From the NCBI GenBank assembly GCA_964600025.1, contig CAZRHJ010000001.1, positions 1 through 64,000 of the forward strand: 64,000 bases of DNA, in the 5' to 3' direction. Position 1 is the first letter of the stretch. Each line of letters starts with the position of its first letter. The notes beneath the pieces are model-generated. The model was given only the letters and a program-made list of their open reading frames with translations, was not told where the DNA came from and did not search any database. Below are positions 9,740 through 17,833 of the stretch, in pieces. This stretch comes from JADFUS01 sp964600025 (GTDB lineage: Bacteria > Bacteroidota > Bacteroidia > Bacteroidales > Rikenellaceae). The translations under genes were made by a program, and so were the position numbers.

Positions 9740-9801
9740 ATGTATTTTATATTTGAAGATGGCGATTTTTAGTGGATTTTAGGCAATTTAGCAATATTTA
9801 C

Positions 9802-10104
9802 TTAGAATTGATAATCCACAAATCTTCTACTCTCTCTGACTTTCTTACAAAATTCACTTACCTTCTGGTGTTCTGGGTGGATTTTATATGCAGCTAAGTC
9901 CTCGTAAGAGTCAAACTCCGAAATCAAAACCGCATCATAAGCCATTTCAGATTCTTTTTCGTTTACACCAACTTCGAGAAAACGTATCTGGGGAACTACT
10001 CCTACCAAAGCCTCTAATTTTTGTTTCATTAGTCGTGCGTTTTCTAATTTTGTACGACCTTCTGCCTCCTCGTGGAATTTCCACATTACAATATGTTTAA
10101 TCAT
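9802..10104 (-). CDS. Dabb (stress-responsive alpha/beta barrel) family protein
   Basis: 100 residues from the internal start MIKHIVMWKF. An upstream in-frame Met at 10134 would overlap the PNP gene and adds ten residues without family similarity, so the start at 10104 is preferred (4-bp gap). The opening H-I-V-M-W-K-F strand, the basic helix, and the later FDSYEDLAAYKIHPEHQKVSEFC segment match the dimeric ferredoxin-like Dabb family. The family is widespread and biochemically diverse, and no substrate can be assigned. It is last in an operon with PNP and lpxK. Confidence 0.8.
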   Translation of the reverse strand: MIKHIVMWKFHEEAEGRTKLENARLMKQKLEALVGVVPQIRFLEVGVNEKESEMAYDAVLISEFDSYEDLAAYKIHPEHQKVSEFCKKVRESRRFVDYQF

Positions 10105-10108
10105 AGTA

Positions 10109-10900
10109 TTATATTTTTTTGATAAGTTCAACAAACAAATTAGACATTCTACGACTTGCTAAATCTCCTTGTCGTACTACTTCGTTGTGGTCGGTAGGTG
10201 CAGAAGTAGAATTAGTGATTATAGAAACAGCAAAAACTCTCATTGCACAATGACGAGCCACAACACATTCAGGTGCAGTGGACATACCAATCATATCTCC
10301 CCCAAGCATTTTGTACATTTCTATCTCACTTGCCGTTTCGAGCGACGGGCCAGTAACTGCCATATAAACACCACGTTTTAGCGTTGGGCATAAATCTTCG
10401 GCAATATCCATTAACTCCGTATCATAAGGCTCTTTCATTTCTGGAAATCTCTCTCCAAATTCTTCGATATTAGTTCCCAAAAGTGGGTTCGGAATAAAAC
10501 TAATGTGGTTGCGAAGCATAACCATATCCCCAACATTAAAATTATTGTTCAAACCACCAGCTGCGTTAGACAACATAATAGTGTGAACACCCAACATCTT
10601 CATAATCCTAATGGGATAGGTAACTTGACAAAGCTCATAGCCCTCATAGTAATGAAATCTTCCTTTCATCACTACTACATTTTTTGTACCTATTGTTCCA
10701 AAAATAAGTTTACCCGCGTGTCCTTTTACTGTCGAAACAGGAAAATGCGGAATATCTTTGTAATCAATCTCATAAAGAGAATTTACATTGTCGGCAAAAG
10801 CCCCCAAACCAGAGCCTAAAACAACTCCCACGTTTGGTACAAAATCTCCAATTTGAGATTTTATATATTCACAAGTTTGATTGTAAGTTTCGATATTCAT
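10109..10900 (-). CDS. punA: Purine nucleoside phosphorylase (trimeric type)
   Basis: Phosphorolyses purine (deoxy)nucleosides, mainly guanosine and inosine, to free base and (deoxy)ribose 1-phosphate for purine salvage. 263 residues is slightly short but complete. Seen: phosphate-binding GSGLGAF near the N terminus, GHAGKLIFG, MKGRFHYYEGY, SNAAGGLN, the FIPNPLLG segment, GPSLETASEIEMY with the purine-site Glu, and SIITNSTS close to the C terminus. These fit the trimeric PNP-I class rather than hexameric DeoD. The gene is 6 bp after lpxK and 4 bp before the Dabb gene. Confidence 0.93.
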   Translation of the reverse strand: MNIETYNQTCEYIKSQIGDFVPNVGVVLGSGLGAFADNVNSLYEIDYKDIPHFPVSTVKGHAGKLIFGTIGTKNVVVMKGRFHYYEGYELCQVTYPIRIMKMLGVHTIMLSNAAGGLNNNFNVGDMVMLRNHISFIPNPLLGTNIEEFGERFPEMKEPYDTELMDIAEDLCPTLKRGVYMAVTGPSLETASEIEMYKMLGGDMIGMSTAPECVVARHCAMRVFAVSIITNSTSAPTDHNEVVRQGDLASRRMSNLFVELIKKI

Positions 10901-10906
10901 AATTGT

Positions 10907-11947
10907 TTATTTTAATAGTTCAAAAATAAGAGTATTTATATTAGCTCCTCTATAATCCAAGATTTTAAAAGAAATATCTTGTACATAAAGTATTTGACGC
11001 TGCTCGGCACTGAGTGTTTCTATTTCTTCTATTTTCACTCTATCTTTGGCAGTAAAAACAATCACTGCTCCGTGTTTTTTTGCTATTTTGTACGCTAAAT
11101 TTATATCTTTTTGCGTAAAACGGTGGTGGTCTTTGAAATCCAATACTTTTACCACCTTGTAGTCTTGCGAAAGCTTAGACACAAATTTTGAACAAGATGC
11201 TATTGCCGAAACAACAACCACTGGGCTTGATTTTGGAAGCACTTGTGGCTCATTATCATAGATTGTGCAAGGAGGATTTACAACAGTTGTTGTAAAAAAC
11301 ACTCGTTGATTTTCAGATGCTTTGATTTTTGAAACAAAACTATCCATTTTATCAAGGGTAATTTGTTTTGGAGATTTAGTAACCACAATTATATCTGCTC
11401 GTTTTTTGGAGCTTCGCAAATCCCTCAACCAACCCACTGGAAACAAATAATCATTATAGTAAGGATTATCATATTCGGTAAGCATTATAGATATAGTGGG
11501 CTTGATAGCACGATGCTGCATTGCATCATCAAGCAAGATAATATCCAAATCATTGAATTTGTCCGAAAGCATTTTAACCCCCTCTACTCTATTTTCACAA
11601 ACTGCAATTTTGAGAGTAGGATTATAAAGTGAAAGCATTTTTGGCTCATCACCTATATCTTTGGTAGCAGAAGAATTTGTTGCAAGCACAAATCCCTTTG
11701 TAGTTCTTCCGTAACCCCTCGAAAGCAAAGCTATATTATTATCAGCCAGAGAATTAACAAGCATATTTATAAATGGTGTTTTACCAGTCCCCCCCATTTT
11801 AAGGTTTCCGACAGAAATAGTCTTTGTAGTTGTTCCACAAGATTTTAACACATCATAATCATATAAAATGTGGCGAATCTTGATAATACAAAAATATATT
11901 ATAGATAATGGAAACAAAAAAAATCTAAAAAATTGCATATAAATCAT
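10907..11947 (-). CDS. lpxK: Tetraacyldisaccharide 4'-kinase (lipid A synthesis)
   Basis: LpxK phosphorylates the 4' position of the lipid A disaccharide at the inner face of the cytoplasmic membrane. Its presence shows a Gram-negative envelope. The 346-residue protein has an N-terminal hydrophobic membrane anchor (residues ~5-23) and the LpxK P-loop GNLKMGGTGKTP with Walker residues G52-T57. It is followed by LLSRGYGRTTKGF and DDAMQHR, a known LpxK signature. It is divergent from the membrane protein gene at 12061 and heads the lpxK-PNP-Dabb operon. A start three codons downstream (Met4) is also possible. Confidence 0.94.
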   Translation of the reverse strand: MIYMQFFRFFLFPLSIIYFCIIKIRHILYDYDVLKSCGTTTKTISVGNLKMGGTGKTPFINMLVNSLADNNIALLSRGYGRTTKGFVLATNSSATKDIGDEPKMLSLYNPTLKIAVCENRVEGVKMLSDKFNDLDIILLDDAMQHRAIKPTISIMLTEYDNPYYNDYLFPVGWLRDLRSSKKRADIIVVTKSPKQITLDKMDSFVSKIKASENQRVFFTTTVVNPPCTIYDNEPQVLPKSSPVVVVSAIASCSKFVSKLSQDYKVVKVLDFKDHHRFTQKDINLAYKIAKKHGAVIVFTAKDRVKIEEIETLSAEQRQILYVQDISFKILDYRGANINTLIFELLK

Positions 11948-12060
11948 TTAATATTATTATATTTGCTAAACCAAAACAAACTCCTTCCCGTTTACAAAAA
12001 TAGTCTTTTTAATTCAAAAACTACTATTTTGAATACGAGAATATATAGATTATTTATTTT

Positions 12061-12663
12061 ATGTATCAAAAAAATTATTTTTACAAAGCCACAAGCTTTG
12101 TACATATTTCTTATGTACATCAATTTTTAGCACTATTGGCATATTACACCATTTGCTGTGCAATTTTGGGGCTGAGCATTATGCTTATAAATCAATCTGA
12201 AAACAACTATTTTCAAAATATGTTTGTCAAAGACTTATACGGGATTATTCTTCTTAGCTCTATTCCAGCCACCCTCGTACTTCTGCCCAAGCCTATATGT
12301 AAAACAAAATACTGTATGAATTTAATATACAAAACATACCTTATTTTTGGAACTATTATATTTCTTTTAGCCTCTTTCAATGTAGTTTTCCTAAACAAAC
12401 ATTATGTAATAGGAGATTTTGATGGTTTTACAGAATCCATAAAACACATAAAATTCATAGACATCACATTTATTAAAATATTGATTTTTGGATTAATTTG
12501 TTATGCTACAATAATGCTTAATAATTATATTGCTAACAAACTAATTGCCAATACAATAAACACTTCATTTATAAAAAACAAAAATATTTCGTATAGTATC
12601 CAGATTATGTTTTTTGCTCTTAACATTTTTTTAATTATCTTGTCAGCATTAAATTTATTTTAG
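12061..12663 (+). CDS. Integral membrane protein of unknown function
   Basis: 200 residues with about five hydrophobic segments (roughly 25-45, 60-75, 90-110, 135-160 and 175-198) and basic loops, so an inner-membrane protein. No family motif is recognised. The start is uncertain, because the first ~20 residues are only weakly hydrophobic and other initiation sites are possible. It is followed after 6 bp by a PAP2 phosphatase and then by pepD with an ATGA overlap, so the three genes probably form one transcript. It is divergent from lpxK. A role alongside the PAP2 phosphatase is possible but inferred only from position. Confidence 0.55.
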   Translation: MYQKNYFYKATSFVHISYVHQFLALLAYYTICCAILGLSIMLINQSENNYFQNMFVKDLYGIILLSSIPATLVLLPKPICKTKYCMNLIYKTYLIFGTIIFLLASFNVVFLNKHYVIGDFDGFTESIKHIKFIDITFIKILIFGLICYATIMLNNYIANKLIANTINTSFIKNKNISYSIQIMFFALNIFLIILSALNLF

Positions 12664-12669
12664 TCGAAG

Positions 12670-13224
12670 ATGATAGAATTAGACAAAAAACTATTTTTGG
12701 CTCTAAATACAGACTTTGGAGCTGATGCAGATATAGCATTCAAATTTATATCAAGCCACACAACATTCGCACTGTTTGCGTTGATAGCACTTGCGATTAT
12801 ATTCAAAAAATATGGTATTAGAACAACTATTTTGATATTCATAATGGTAATTACAACTATTCTTTTGAGTGATTATGTTACTAAAATACCCAAATTTTTT
12901 ATAGAAAAATTCCGACCAATTTACACCGCAGATATTCAGTTATTATGCCATTTTGTCAAAAATGACATTCCAAATAGTTTGTATGGTACAGTTTCGGGAC
13001 ACGCCGCAACTTCTACCGCACTTGCATTATTTTTAACAAAAATTATAAAAAACAAGTTTTTTTCAGTTTTTGCTATTATCTTTGCAATTACAATGTGTTA
13101 CAGTAGAATATATTTAGCTTGTCATTTCCCAATAGATTTAGCTATTGGATTTGGATTTGGAATGATAGTTGGATATTTACATTACAAACTATATAAATTA
13201 ATAACAAATAAATACATATTATGA
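12670..13224 (+). CDS. PAP2-family membrane phosphatase
   Basis: 184 residues with several transmembrane helices and the three PAP2 signatures in order: K-x6-RP (KFFIEKFRP), a GTVSGHAAT motif corresponding to the usual PSGH with Val in place of Pro, and SR-x5-H-x3-D in SRIYLACHFPID. Proteins of this class remove phosphate from lipid carriers such as undecaprenyl diphosphate, lipid A or phosphatidate on the periplasmic face. Which substrate applies here cannot be read from sequence. Its stop codon overlaps the pepD start (ATGA at 13221-13224), indicating translational coupling. Confidence 0.85.
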   Translation: MIELDKKLFLALNTDFGADADIAFKFISSHTTFALFALIALAIIFKKYGIRTTILIFIMVITTILLSDYVTKIPKFFIEKFRPIYTADIQLLCHFVKNDIPNSLYGTVSGHAATSTALALFLTKIIKNKFFSVFAIIFAITMCYSRIYLACHFPIDLAIGFGFGMIVGYLHYKLYKLITNKYIL

Positions 13225-14666
13225 ATAACATTTTAGATTTAGAACCTAAATTGGTGTGGAAATATTTTTATGATTTCACACAAACTCCTCGTCCTTCAAA
13301 ACACGAAGAAAAGATTTTAGCATACTTGGTTGATTTTGCCGAAAAAAACAAACTTGAATACAAGCGTGATGCAACTGGCAATATTGTTATTTGCAAACCT
13401 GCCACAAAAGGCCGTGAAAATGCACCAAAAGTTGCACTTCAAGGACACGTTGATATGGTTTGTGAAAAAAACTCAGATGTGGAAATTGATTTTATGAACG
13501 ACCCTATCCAAGCCTATATTGACGGAGAGTGGGTAAAAGCAAAAGGCACTACACTGGGTGCAGATTGTGGAATTGGCTGTTCTATTGCTCTTGCAATTTT
13601 GGCATCAAACGACCTTGCTCACCCAGCTATCGAGGCAGTTTTTACAGTTGATGAAGAAACTGGTTTGACAGGGGCTTTTGGTATCGAGAAAGATATGATA
13701 ACTGCAAAATACCTTATAAATCTTGATTCTGAGGACGCAGGTGAGGTATTTGTTGGTTGTGCTGGTGGCGTAGATACTCTTGCTACATTCAACTACAAAG
13801 AAGAAAATATCGAAAAAGATAGCAGTTTTGTAGAAATTAAGATTAGCGGTTTGCAAGGCGGACACTCTGGCGACGATATCAACAAAAAACGAGGAAATGC
13901 AAACGTTTTGCTTTCACGTTTTATGTTTGATTATTTGACAGATATCCAAATTGTAGAGATTGACGGAGGTAACCTAAGAAACGCTATCCCTCGTGAAGCA
14001 AAAGCATTGTTGGCTGTTAAAAACTCTGCTTTGGCAAACATAAAAGAAGAGGCAAAGAAATACAACGAAACACTTAAAAAAGAATATTTCACATCTGACG
14101 CAAACGTTGAATTTAGTTTTGCAGAAACTTCTTCCAATGCAAAACTTGCATTGGACAAAAAAACTACTCAAAACCTTGTTACTGCAATTATCACAGCTCC
14201 AAACGAGATTTTGGCAATGAGCCAAGATATGGATAATTTTGTTGAGACATCTACAAACCTTGCAAGTGTAAAACAATCTGAGGGCAAGATAGTTATTTCG
14301 ACAAGTCAGCGTAGTTCTGTGGAAAGTCGTAAAGAATTTTGGGCAAAAGTGGTTGCTGCACATTTCACTACTTATGGTGCAGATGTACACCACACTGACG
14401 GCTATCCGGGTTGGACACCAATATTAAATTCTCACTTATTGGAAGTATTCAAACGTGAACATAAAAAAGTATTGGGTTACGACGTAGCCGTAAAAGCAAT
14501 TCACGCTGGATTAGAATGTGGTTTATTCTCGACTAAGTTCCCACAATTAGAAATGGTGTCTTATGGCCCAACTCTTCGTGGAGTTCACTCTCCTGACGAG
14601 AAACTAAACATCAAAGACACACAAGATGCTTGGAAATTTATTATATCTATATTAGAAACAATTTAA
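13221..14666 (+). CDS. pepD: Aminoacyl-histidine dipeptidase (peptidase M20C)
   Basis: PepD cleaves Xaa-His and other dipeptides in the cytoplasm with a two-metal site. The 481-residue protein has family-normal length. Seen: the metal ligand in ALQGHVDMVCEK, the bridging Asp in TLGADCGIG, the catalytic Glu in VDEETGLTGAFG, LDSEDAGEVFVGCAGG, the dimerisation-domain GGHSGDDI segment, and HAGLECGLF near the C terminus, followed by GVHSPDE. It would release histidine that the hut operon of this window can degrade. It overlaps the PAP2 gene by four bases. Confidence 0.94.
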   Translation: MNNILDLEPKLVWKYFYDFTQTPRPSKHEEKILAYLVDFAEKNKLEYKRDATGNIVICKPATKGRENAPKVALQGHVDMVCEKNSDVEIDFMNDPIQAYIDGEWVKAKGTTLGADCGIGCSIALAILASNDLAHPAIEAVFTVDEETGLTGAFGIEKDMITAKYLINLDSEDAGEVFVGCAGGVDTLATFNYKEENIEKDSSFVEIKISGLQGGHSGDDINKKRGNANVLLSRFMFDYLTDIQIVEIDGGNLRNAIPREAKALLAVKNSALANIKEEAKKYNETLKKEYFTSDANVEFSFAETSSNAKLALDKKTTQNLVTAIITAPNEILAMSQDMDNFVETSTNLASVKQSEGKIVISTSQRSSVESRKEFWAKVVAAHFTTYGADVHHTDGYPGWTPILNSHLLEVFKREHKKVLGYDVAVKAIHAGLECGLFSTKFPQLEMVSYGPTLRGVHSPDEKLNIKDTQDAWKFIISILETI

Positions 14667-14677
14667 TAACAAAAAAA

Positions 14678-16771
14678 ATGAAAAAAATTATTTCTTCATT
14701 ACTTATTGCAGCAAGTACTTTTATGACAGTTGCTTGTGTTGGCACTAAACACAATCCGTTGATGAAGGGATTTGAGACGCCAAATGGCACTCCAACATAC
14801 TCTCAAATCAAAAACGAACATTATTATCCTGCATTTGTAGATGCTATCGAAAAATCCAAAAAAGAGATTGACGCAATAGCTAACTCTTCTGATGAGCCAA
14901 CTTTCCAAAACACTATCGAGGCTATGGAGTTTGGAGGCAAAGACCTTTCTCGCATTGCAGGTGTTTTCTTTAATATGCTTGGTTCTAATACAAACGACAC
15001 TTTGCAACAAATTTCAATGAAAGTATCACCAATGCTTACAGAGCTTGGTAACTATTCATCTATGAACGAGAAATTGTTTCAAAGAATTAAGAAAGTATAT
15101 GAAACAATGGACGAAGCAGGACTTAACGATATTCAACGACGCCTTACAACAAACTACTATAAGAGTTTTGCACGTAGCGGAGCTAACCTTTCGGCAGATG
15201 ATAAAATCAAATACGGCGAACTGACTAAAAAAAGCTCTGAATTATCTTTGAAGTTTGGACAAAACGAACTTGCAGCTACAAACGATTTCTTTATTGAACT
15301 TACAGAGGAAGACACAAAAGAACTTCCAAGCTATGTAGTAGAAATGGCTGCAGCAGATGCTAAGGCAAAAGACAAAGAAGGCTGGATTATAACTCTTCAA
15401 GGCCCAAGCTATGGTTCATTTATGCAATACTCTACTAATAGAACTCTAAAAGAAAAAATATGGAGAGCAAGAGCAACAATGTGCATTGGTGGCAAATATG
15501 ACAATACAAAAGTAATTAATGAACTTGTAAACACTCGTATTGATATTGCCAAAGTATTGGGTTACAATACTTACGCAGACTATGTTTTGGAAGAAAATAT
15601 GGCAGCATCTGCACAAACAGTAAATGACTTTTTGGCTAATTTGGCAGAAAAATCACTTCCTTATGCAAAAAAAGATATAGCAGAACTTCAAAAATTTGCA
15701 AAAACAAAAGGTGCTAACTTCGAACTTATGCCTTGGGATTGTTCTTATTACACAAATGAGTTGATGAAAGAAAAATACAGCATAAGCGACGAACTTTTGA
15801 AACCTTACTTCAAACTTGAAAACGTTAGAGATGGTATCTTCACATTGGTTGGCAAACTTTACGGAATTAAGTTTGTTGCAAACACTACTGCCGAACCTTA
15901 CCACAAAGATGTTATGATTTATGACGTAGTAGATAGCGACGGTAAACTTTTGACAGTTTTGTATATGGACTTTTTCCCTCGTGCAAGCAAAAATGGTGGT
16001 GCTTGGATGAATTCTATTAGAGATCAAAGAATTGAAAATGGTGTCGAACAACGTCCTTTGACTACTATTGTTTGCAACTTTACAAAACCAACAGAAACAA
16101 CTCCTTCACTACTTACTTTTGACGAGGTAACAACATTCCTACACGAGTTTGGACACGCAATTCACGGAACTTTTGCAACAGGTGCTTATCCTTCACTTTC
16201 TGGCACTTCTGTATCGAGAGACTTTGTGGAACTTCCATCACAAATTATGGAAAACTGGGCTTGTGAAAAAGAATTTTTACAACTTTTTGCCAAACACTAC
16301 GAAACTGGCGAAACTATCCCAGAGGAATTAATTAAAAAAATTGTTGATGCAAAAAACTTCCAAGCAGGTTATGCAAATACACGTCAGTTAGCTTATGCTA
16401 TGACAGATATGGCGTGGCATTCTCTAAGCGAGAAAGGCGAATTTAATGTGGAAGAATTTGAAAAAGAGGCTCGTAAATCTGTTGAAATATTGGCTCATCA
16501 AAAAGGCACTGCAATGTCTCCTGCATTCGGTCATATCTTTGACGGTGGCTATGCTGCTGGATATTATGGTTACAAATGGGCAGAGGTTTTAGAGGCAGAC
16601 GCTTTCCAAGTTTTCAAACAAAATGGAATATTTGACAGAGCTACTGGTATGAAATTCCGCAACGAAATTCTTTCGAAAGGAGGTACAAAAGACCCAATGG
16701 AGCTTTATATGAATTTTACAGGGCACAAGCCAGATGTAAATGCACTATTTGTTAAATACGGTATGCAATAA
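14678..16771 (+). CDS. M3-family oligopeptidase, predicted lipoprotein (Dcp-like)
   Basis: A zinc metallopeptidase of 697 residues counted from the Met at 14678. The frame is open 16 codons further upstream, but those codons overlap pepD and precede the signal peptide. The N terminus is a signal sequence with lipobox Cys20 (TVAC), so the enzyme is probably tethered in the envelope. The zinc motif is HEFGH with His489, Glu490 and His493. The downstream metal-ligand helix and the C-terminal YAAGYYGYKWAEVLEADAF segment are typical of peptidyl-dipeptidase Dcp/oligopeptidase A relatives. It would shorten peptides before uptake. A strong terminator follows at 16851-16888. Confidence 0.92.
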   Translation: MKKIISSLLIAASTFMTVACVGTKHNPLMKGFETPNGTPTYSQIKNEHYYPAFVDAIEKSKKEIDAIANSSDEPTFQNTIEAMEFGGKDLSRIAGVFFNMLGSNTNDTLQQISMKVSPMLTELGNYSSMNEKLFQRIKKVYETMDEAGLNDIQRRLTTNYYKSFARSGANLSADDKIKYGELTKKSSELSLKFGQNELAATNDFFIELTEEDTKELPSYVVEMAAADAKAKDKEGWIITLQGPSYGSFMQYSTNRTLKEKIWRARATMCIGGKYDNTKVINELVNTRIDIAKVLGYNTYADYVLEENMAASAQTVNDFLANLAEKSLPYAKKDIAELQKFAKTKGANFELMPWDCSYYTNELMKEKYSISDELLKPYFKLENVRDGIFTLVGKLYGIKFVANTTAEPYHKDVMIYDVVDSDGKLLTVLYMDFFPRASKNGGAWMNSIRDQRIENGVEQRPLTTIVCNFTKPTETTPSLLTFDEVTTFLHEFGHAIHGTFATGAYPSLSGTSVSRDFVELPSQIMENWACEKEFLQLFAKHYETGETIPEELIKKIVDAKNFQAGYANTRQLAYAMTDMAWHSLSEKGEFNVEEFEKEARKSVEILAHQKGTAMSPAFGHIFDGGYAAGYYGYKWAEVLEADAFQVFKQNGIFDRATGMKFRNEILSKGGTKDPMELYMNFTGHKPDVNALFVKYGMQ

Positions 16772-16850
16772 CATAATTATTTTGGAATTATTGCTGTAAA
16801 TTATCACGTATTAAAAATAGGATAGTTACACTGAACTTTCCTACAATTAT

Positions 16851-16888
16851 CCCCTCTATTTTTAGCTGTTTTGCTAAAAATGGAGGGG
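16851..16888 (+). terminator. Strong terminator hairpin after the M3 peptidase
   Basis: A 16-bp stem (CCCCTCTATTTTTAGC, 16851-16866, against 16873-16888) with one G-U pair and a 6-nt loop. It stands 79 bp past the stop and 12 bp before repeat copy B. A weaker tract follows (TTAATATTTATAG), so it may work in both directions. A similar CCCCTC/GAGGGG hairpin precedes repeat copy C at 22180-22208. Confidence 0.8.
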
Positions 16889-16899
16889 ATTAATATTTA

Positions 16900-16967
16900 T
16901 AGTATTGTCCGCTAAAAACGAAACTCGCCTATCTTGTCTATTTCACCGATGCTCATAACTCACGTAC
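16900..16967 (-). repeat. Dispersed palindromic repeat, half element, reversed orientation (copy B)
   Basis: Reads AGTATTGTCCGCTAAAAACG, then AACTCGCCTATCTTGTC, CGATGCTCATAAC and CACGTAC, which is the reverse complement of the right half of the family. It is the only reversed copy in the window, and both neighbouring genes are on the plus strand. A fragment TTATTGCTGT at 16788-16797 matches the left end of other copies and may be a remnant. The rest of the 318-bp gap 16772-17089 holds the terminator and a possible -7 box (TAAATTTG, 17044-17051) for the next gene. Confidence 0.85.
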
Positions 16968-17089
16968 ATACGAAATGCAAGTATTTTTTATGATTTAGCA
17001 ATTAGTTTGTACATTTTGATAATGACAAAACATACTATTAATGTAAATTTGTATCAACAACAACAAGTACAAACTAAAAAATCAAAATT

Positions 17090-17563
17090 ATGAAAAGATT
17101 TATCAAACTTGCAACATTGATGATGGCTGTATTATTTACAACTGTATCGTGTACAAAAGATGGCGAAGAAGGTTCTTCGTTTGACAAAAAAGACCTTATT
17201 GGAGGTTGGGAATTAACAGAGTTTAGCTTTAATAATCAAGACTGGTTTAATGAAAGCGATTTTAAAGATGAAATATTTATTTTTACAGAAGATAATAAGT
17301 TTTTTGACGTAAATGGAAATTTAGAAGAAAATTTAAAGTATTCTATTTCTGGAAATAAAATAAAAATCTACGACCCAGAATCATCGGAATATATTGAAAT
17401 TGAGGTTATGAACATCAATTCAAGCTCTGCAAAAATCAGATTAGATCAAGATAAACTTACCGTTCAAAGCAAAAAAAATAGCACAAGAACAAAATCTTCA
17501 TCTTCATATATCTACTTCAAAGCAATCAAAATACAAATACAAGGAACACCAAACGCAATTTAA
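17090..17563 (+). CDS. Lipocalin-like lipoprotein
   Basis: 157 residues with a signal peptide and lipobox Cys21 (TVSC), so anchored in the envelope. The segment DLIGGWELTEF after the Cys is the typical first strand of the small lipocalin-like lipoproteins common in Bacteroidota. It is followed by alternating strands (IFIFTEDNKFF, YSISGNKIKIYD, IEIEVMNI). The C terminus is Ser/Lys rich. The ligand is unknown. It stands alone between repeat copies B and D and has its own terminator. A TAAATTTG box 39 bp upstream of the start could be its -7 element, but the TTTG at 17015-17018 is 25 nt away, longer than normal. Confidence 0.75.
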   Translation: MKRFIKLATLMMAVLFTTVSCTKDGEEGSSFDKKDLIGGWELTEFSFNNQDWFNESDFKDEIFIFTEDNKFFDVNGNLEENLKYSISGNKIKIYDPESSEYIEIEVMNINSSSAKIRLDQDKLTVQSKKNSTRTKSSSSYIYFKAIKIQIQGTPNAI

Positions 17564-17570
17564 TACAAAA

Positions 17571-17596
17571 GAGACGGATAAAATCCGTCTCTTTTT
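17571..17596 (+). terminator. Rho-independent terminator of the lipocalin-like gene
   Basis: Perfect 9-bp GC-rich stem (GAGACGGAT, 17571-17579, with 17583-17591), 3-nt loop, then TTTTT. It begins 8 bp after the stop codon at 17563. Confidence 0.93.
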
Positions 17597-17598
17597 AT

Positions 17599-17657
17599 TA
17601 GTACTGTCTGCTAACTCGGATATCTTAGGATATCCGAGTTTCGTTTATAGCAGACTA
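17599..17657. repeat. Miniature palindrome of the repeat family (copy D0)
   Basis: A 59-bp element bounded by inverted ends TAGTACTGTCTGCTA and TAGCAGACTA. Inside are perfect 12-bp arms AACTCGGATATC (17613-17624) and GATATCCGAGTT (17629-17640) around TTAG. It keeps the outer ends and the AACTCGG arm of the large family but lacks the central CATAAC core. It looks like an internally deleted, re-symmetrised copy. It starts 2 bp past the terminator T-run. Confidence 0.8.
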
Positions 17658-17664
17658 TATAAAT

Positions 17665-17820
17665 TTATTGCTGTCTGGTAAAAGAATTTTACAAACTCCC
17701 AATAAACTCGGATCTCTTAGACTATTTTGCCGATGGTCATAACGTAGCGTACTGACGTACGTGAGTTATGAGCATCGGTGAAATAGACAAGATAGGCGAG
17801 TTTCGTTGTTAGCAGACTAC
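17665..17820 (+). repeat. Dispersed palindromic repeat, complete copy (D1)
   Basis: A 156-bp element starting TTATTGCTGTCTGGTAAAA, then AACTCGGATCTCTTAG, the core CATAAC...GTTATG around CGTACTGACGTACG, the right arm GATAGGCGAGTTTCG, and the end TTAGCAGACTAC. It fills the gap between two convergent genes, ending 13 bp from the tricorn stop codon. It could act as a bidirectional 3'-end structure, as no other terminator for the tricorn gene is visible. Confidence 0.88.
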
Positions 17821-17833
17821 ATTAATCAGTCAA

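Noticed and set aside
10105..10134. Ten-residue N-terminal extension of the Dabb protein
   Set aside because: It overlaps the PNP gene and does not resemble the family; MIKHIVMWKF is the usual Dabb start.
14630..14677. Sixteen-codon N-terminal extension of the M3 peptidase frame
   Set aside because: It overlaps the end of pepD and would bury the signal peptide; the Met at 14678 gives a normal lipoprotein N terminus.
16900..16967. Copy B as part of a CRISPR array
   Set aside because: Repeats of this family are dispersed over kilobases, differ in length and show no regular unique spacers or cas genes.
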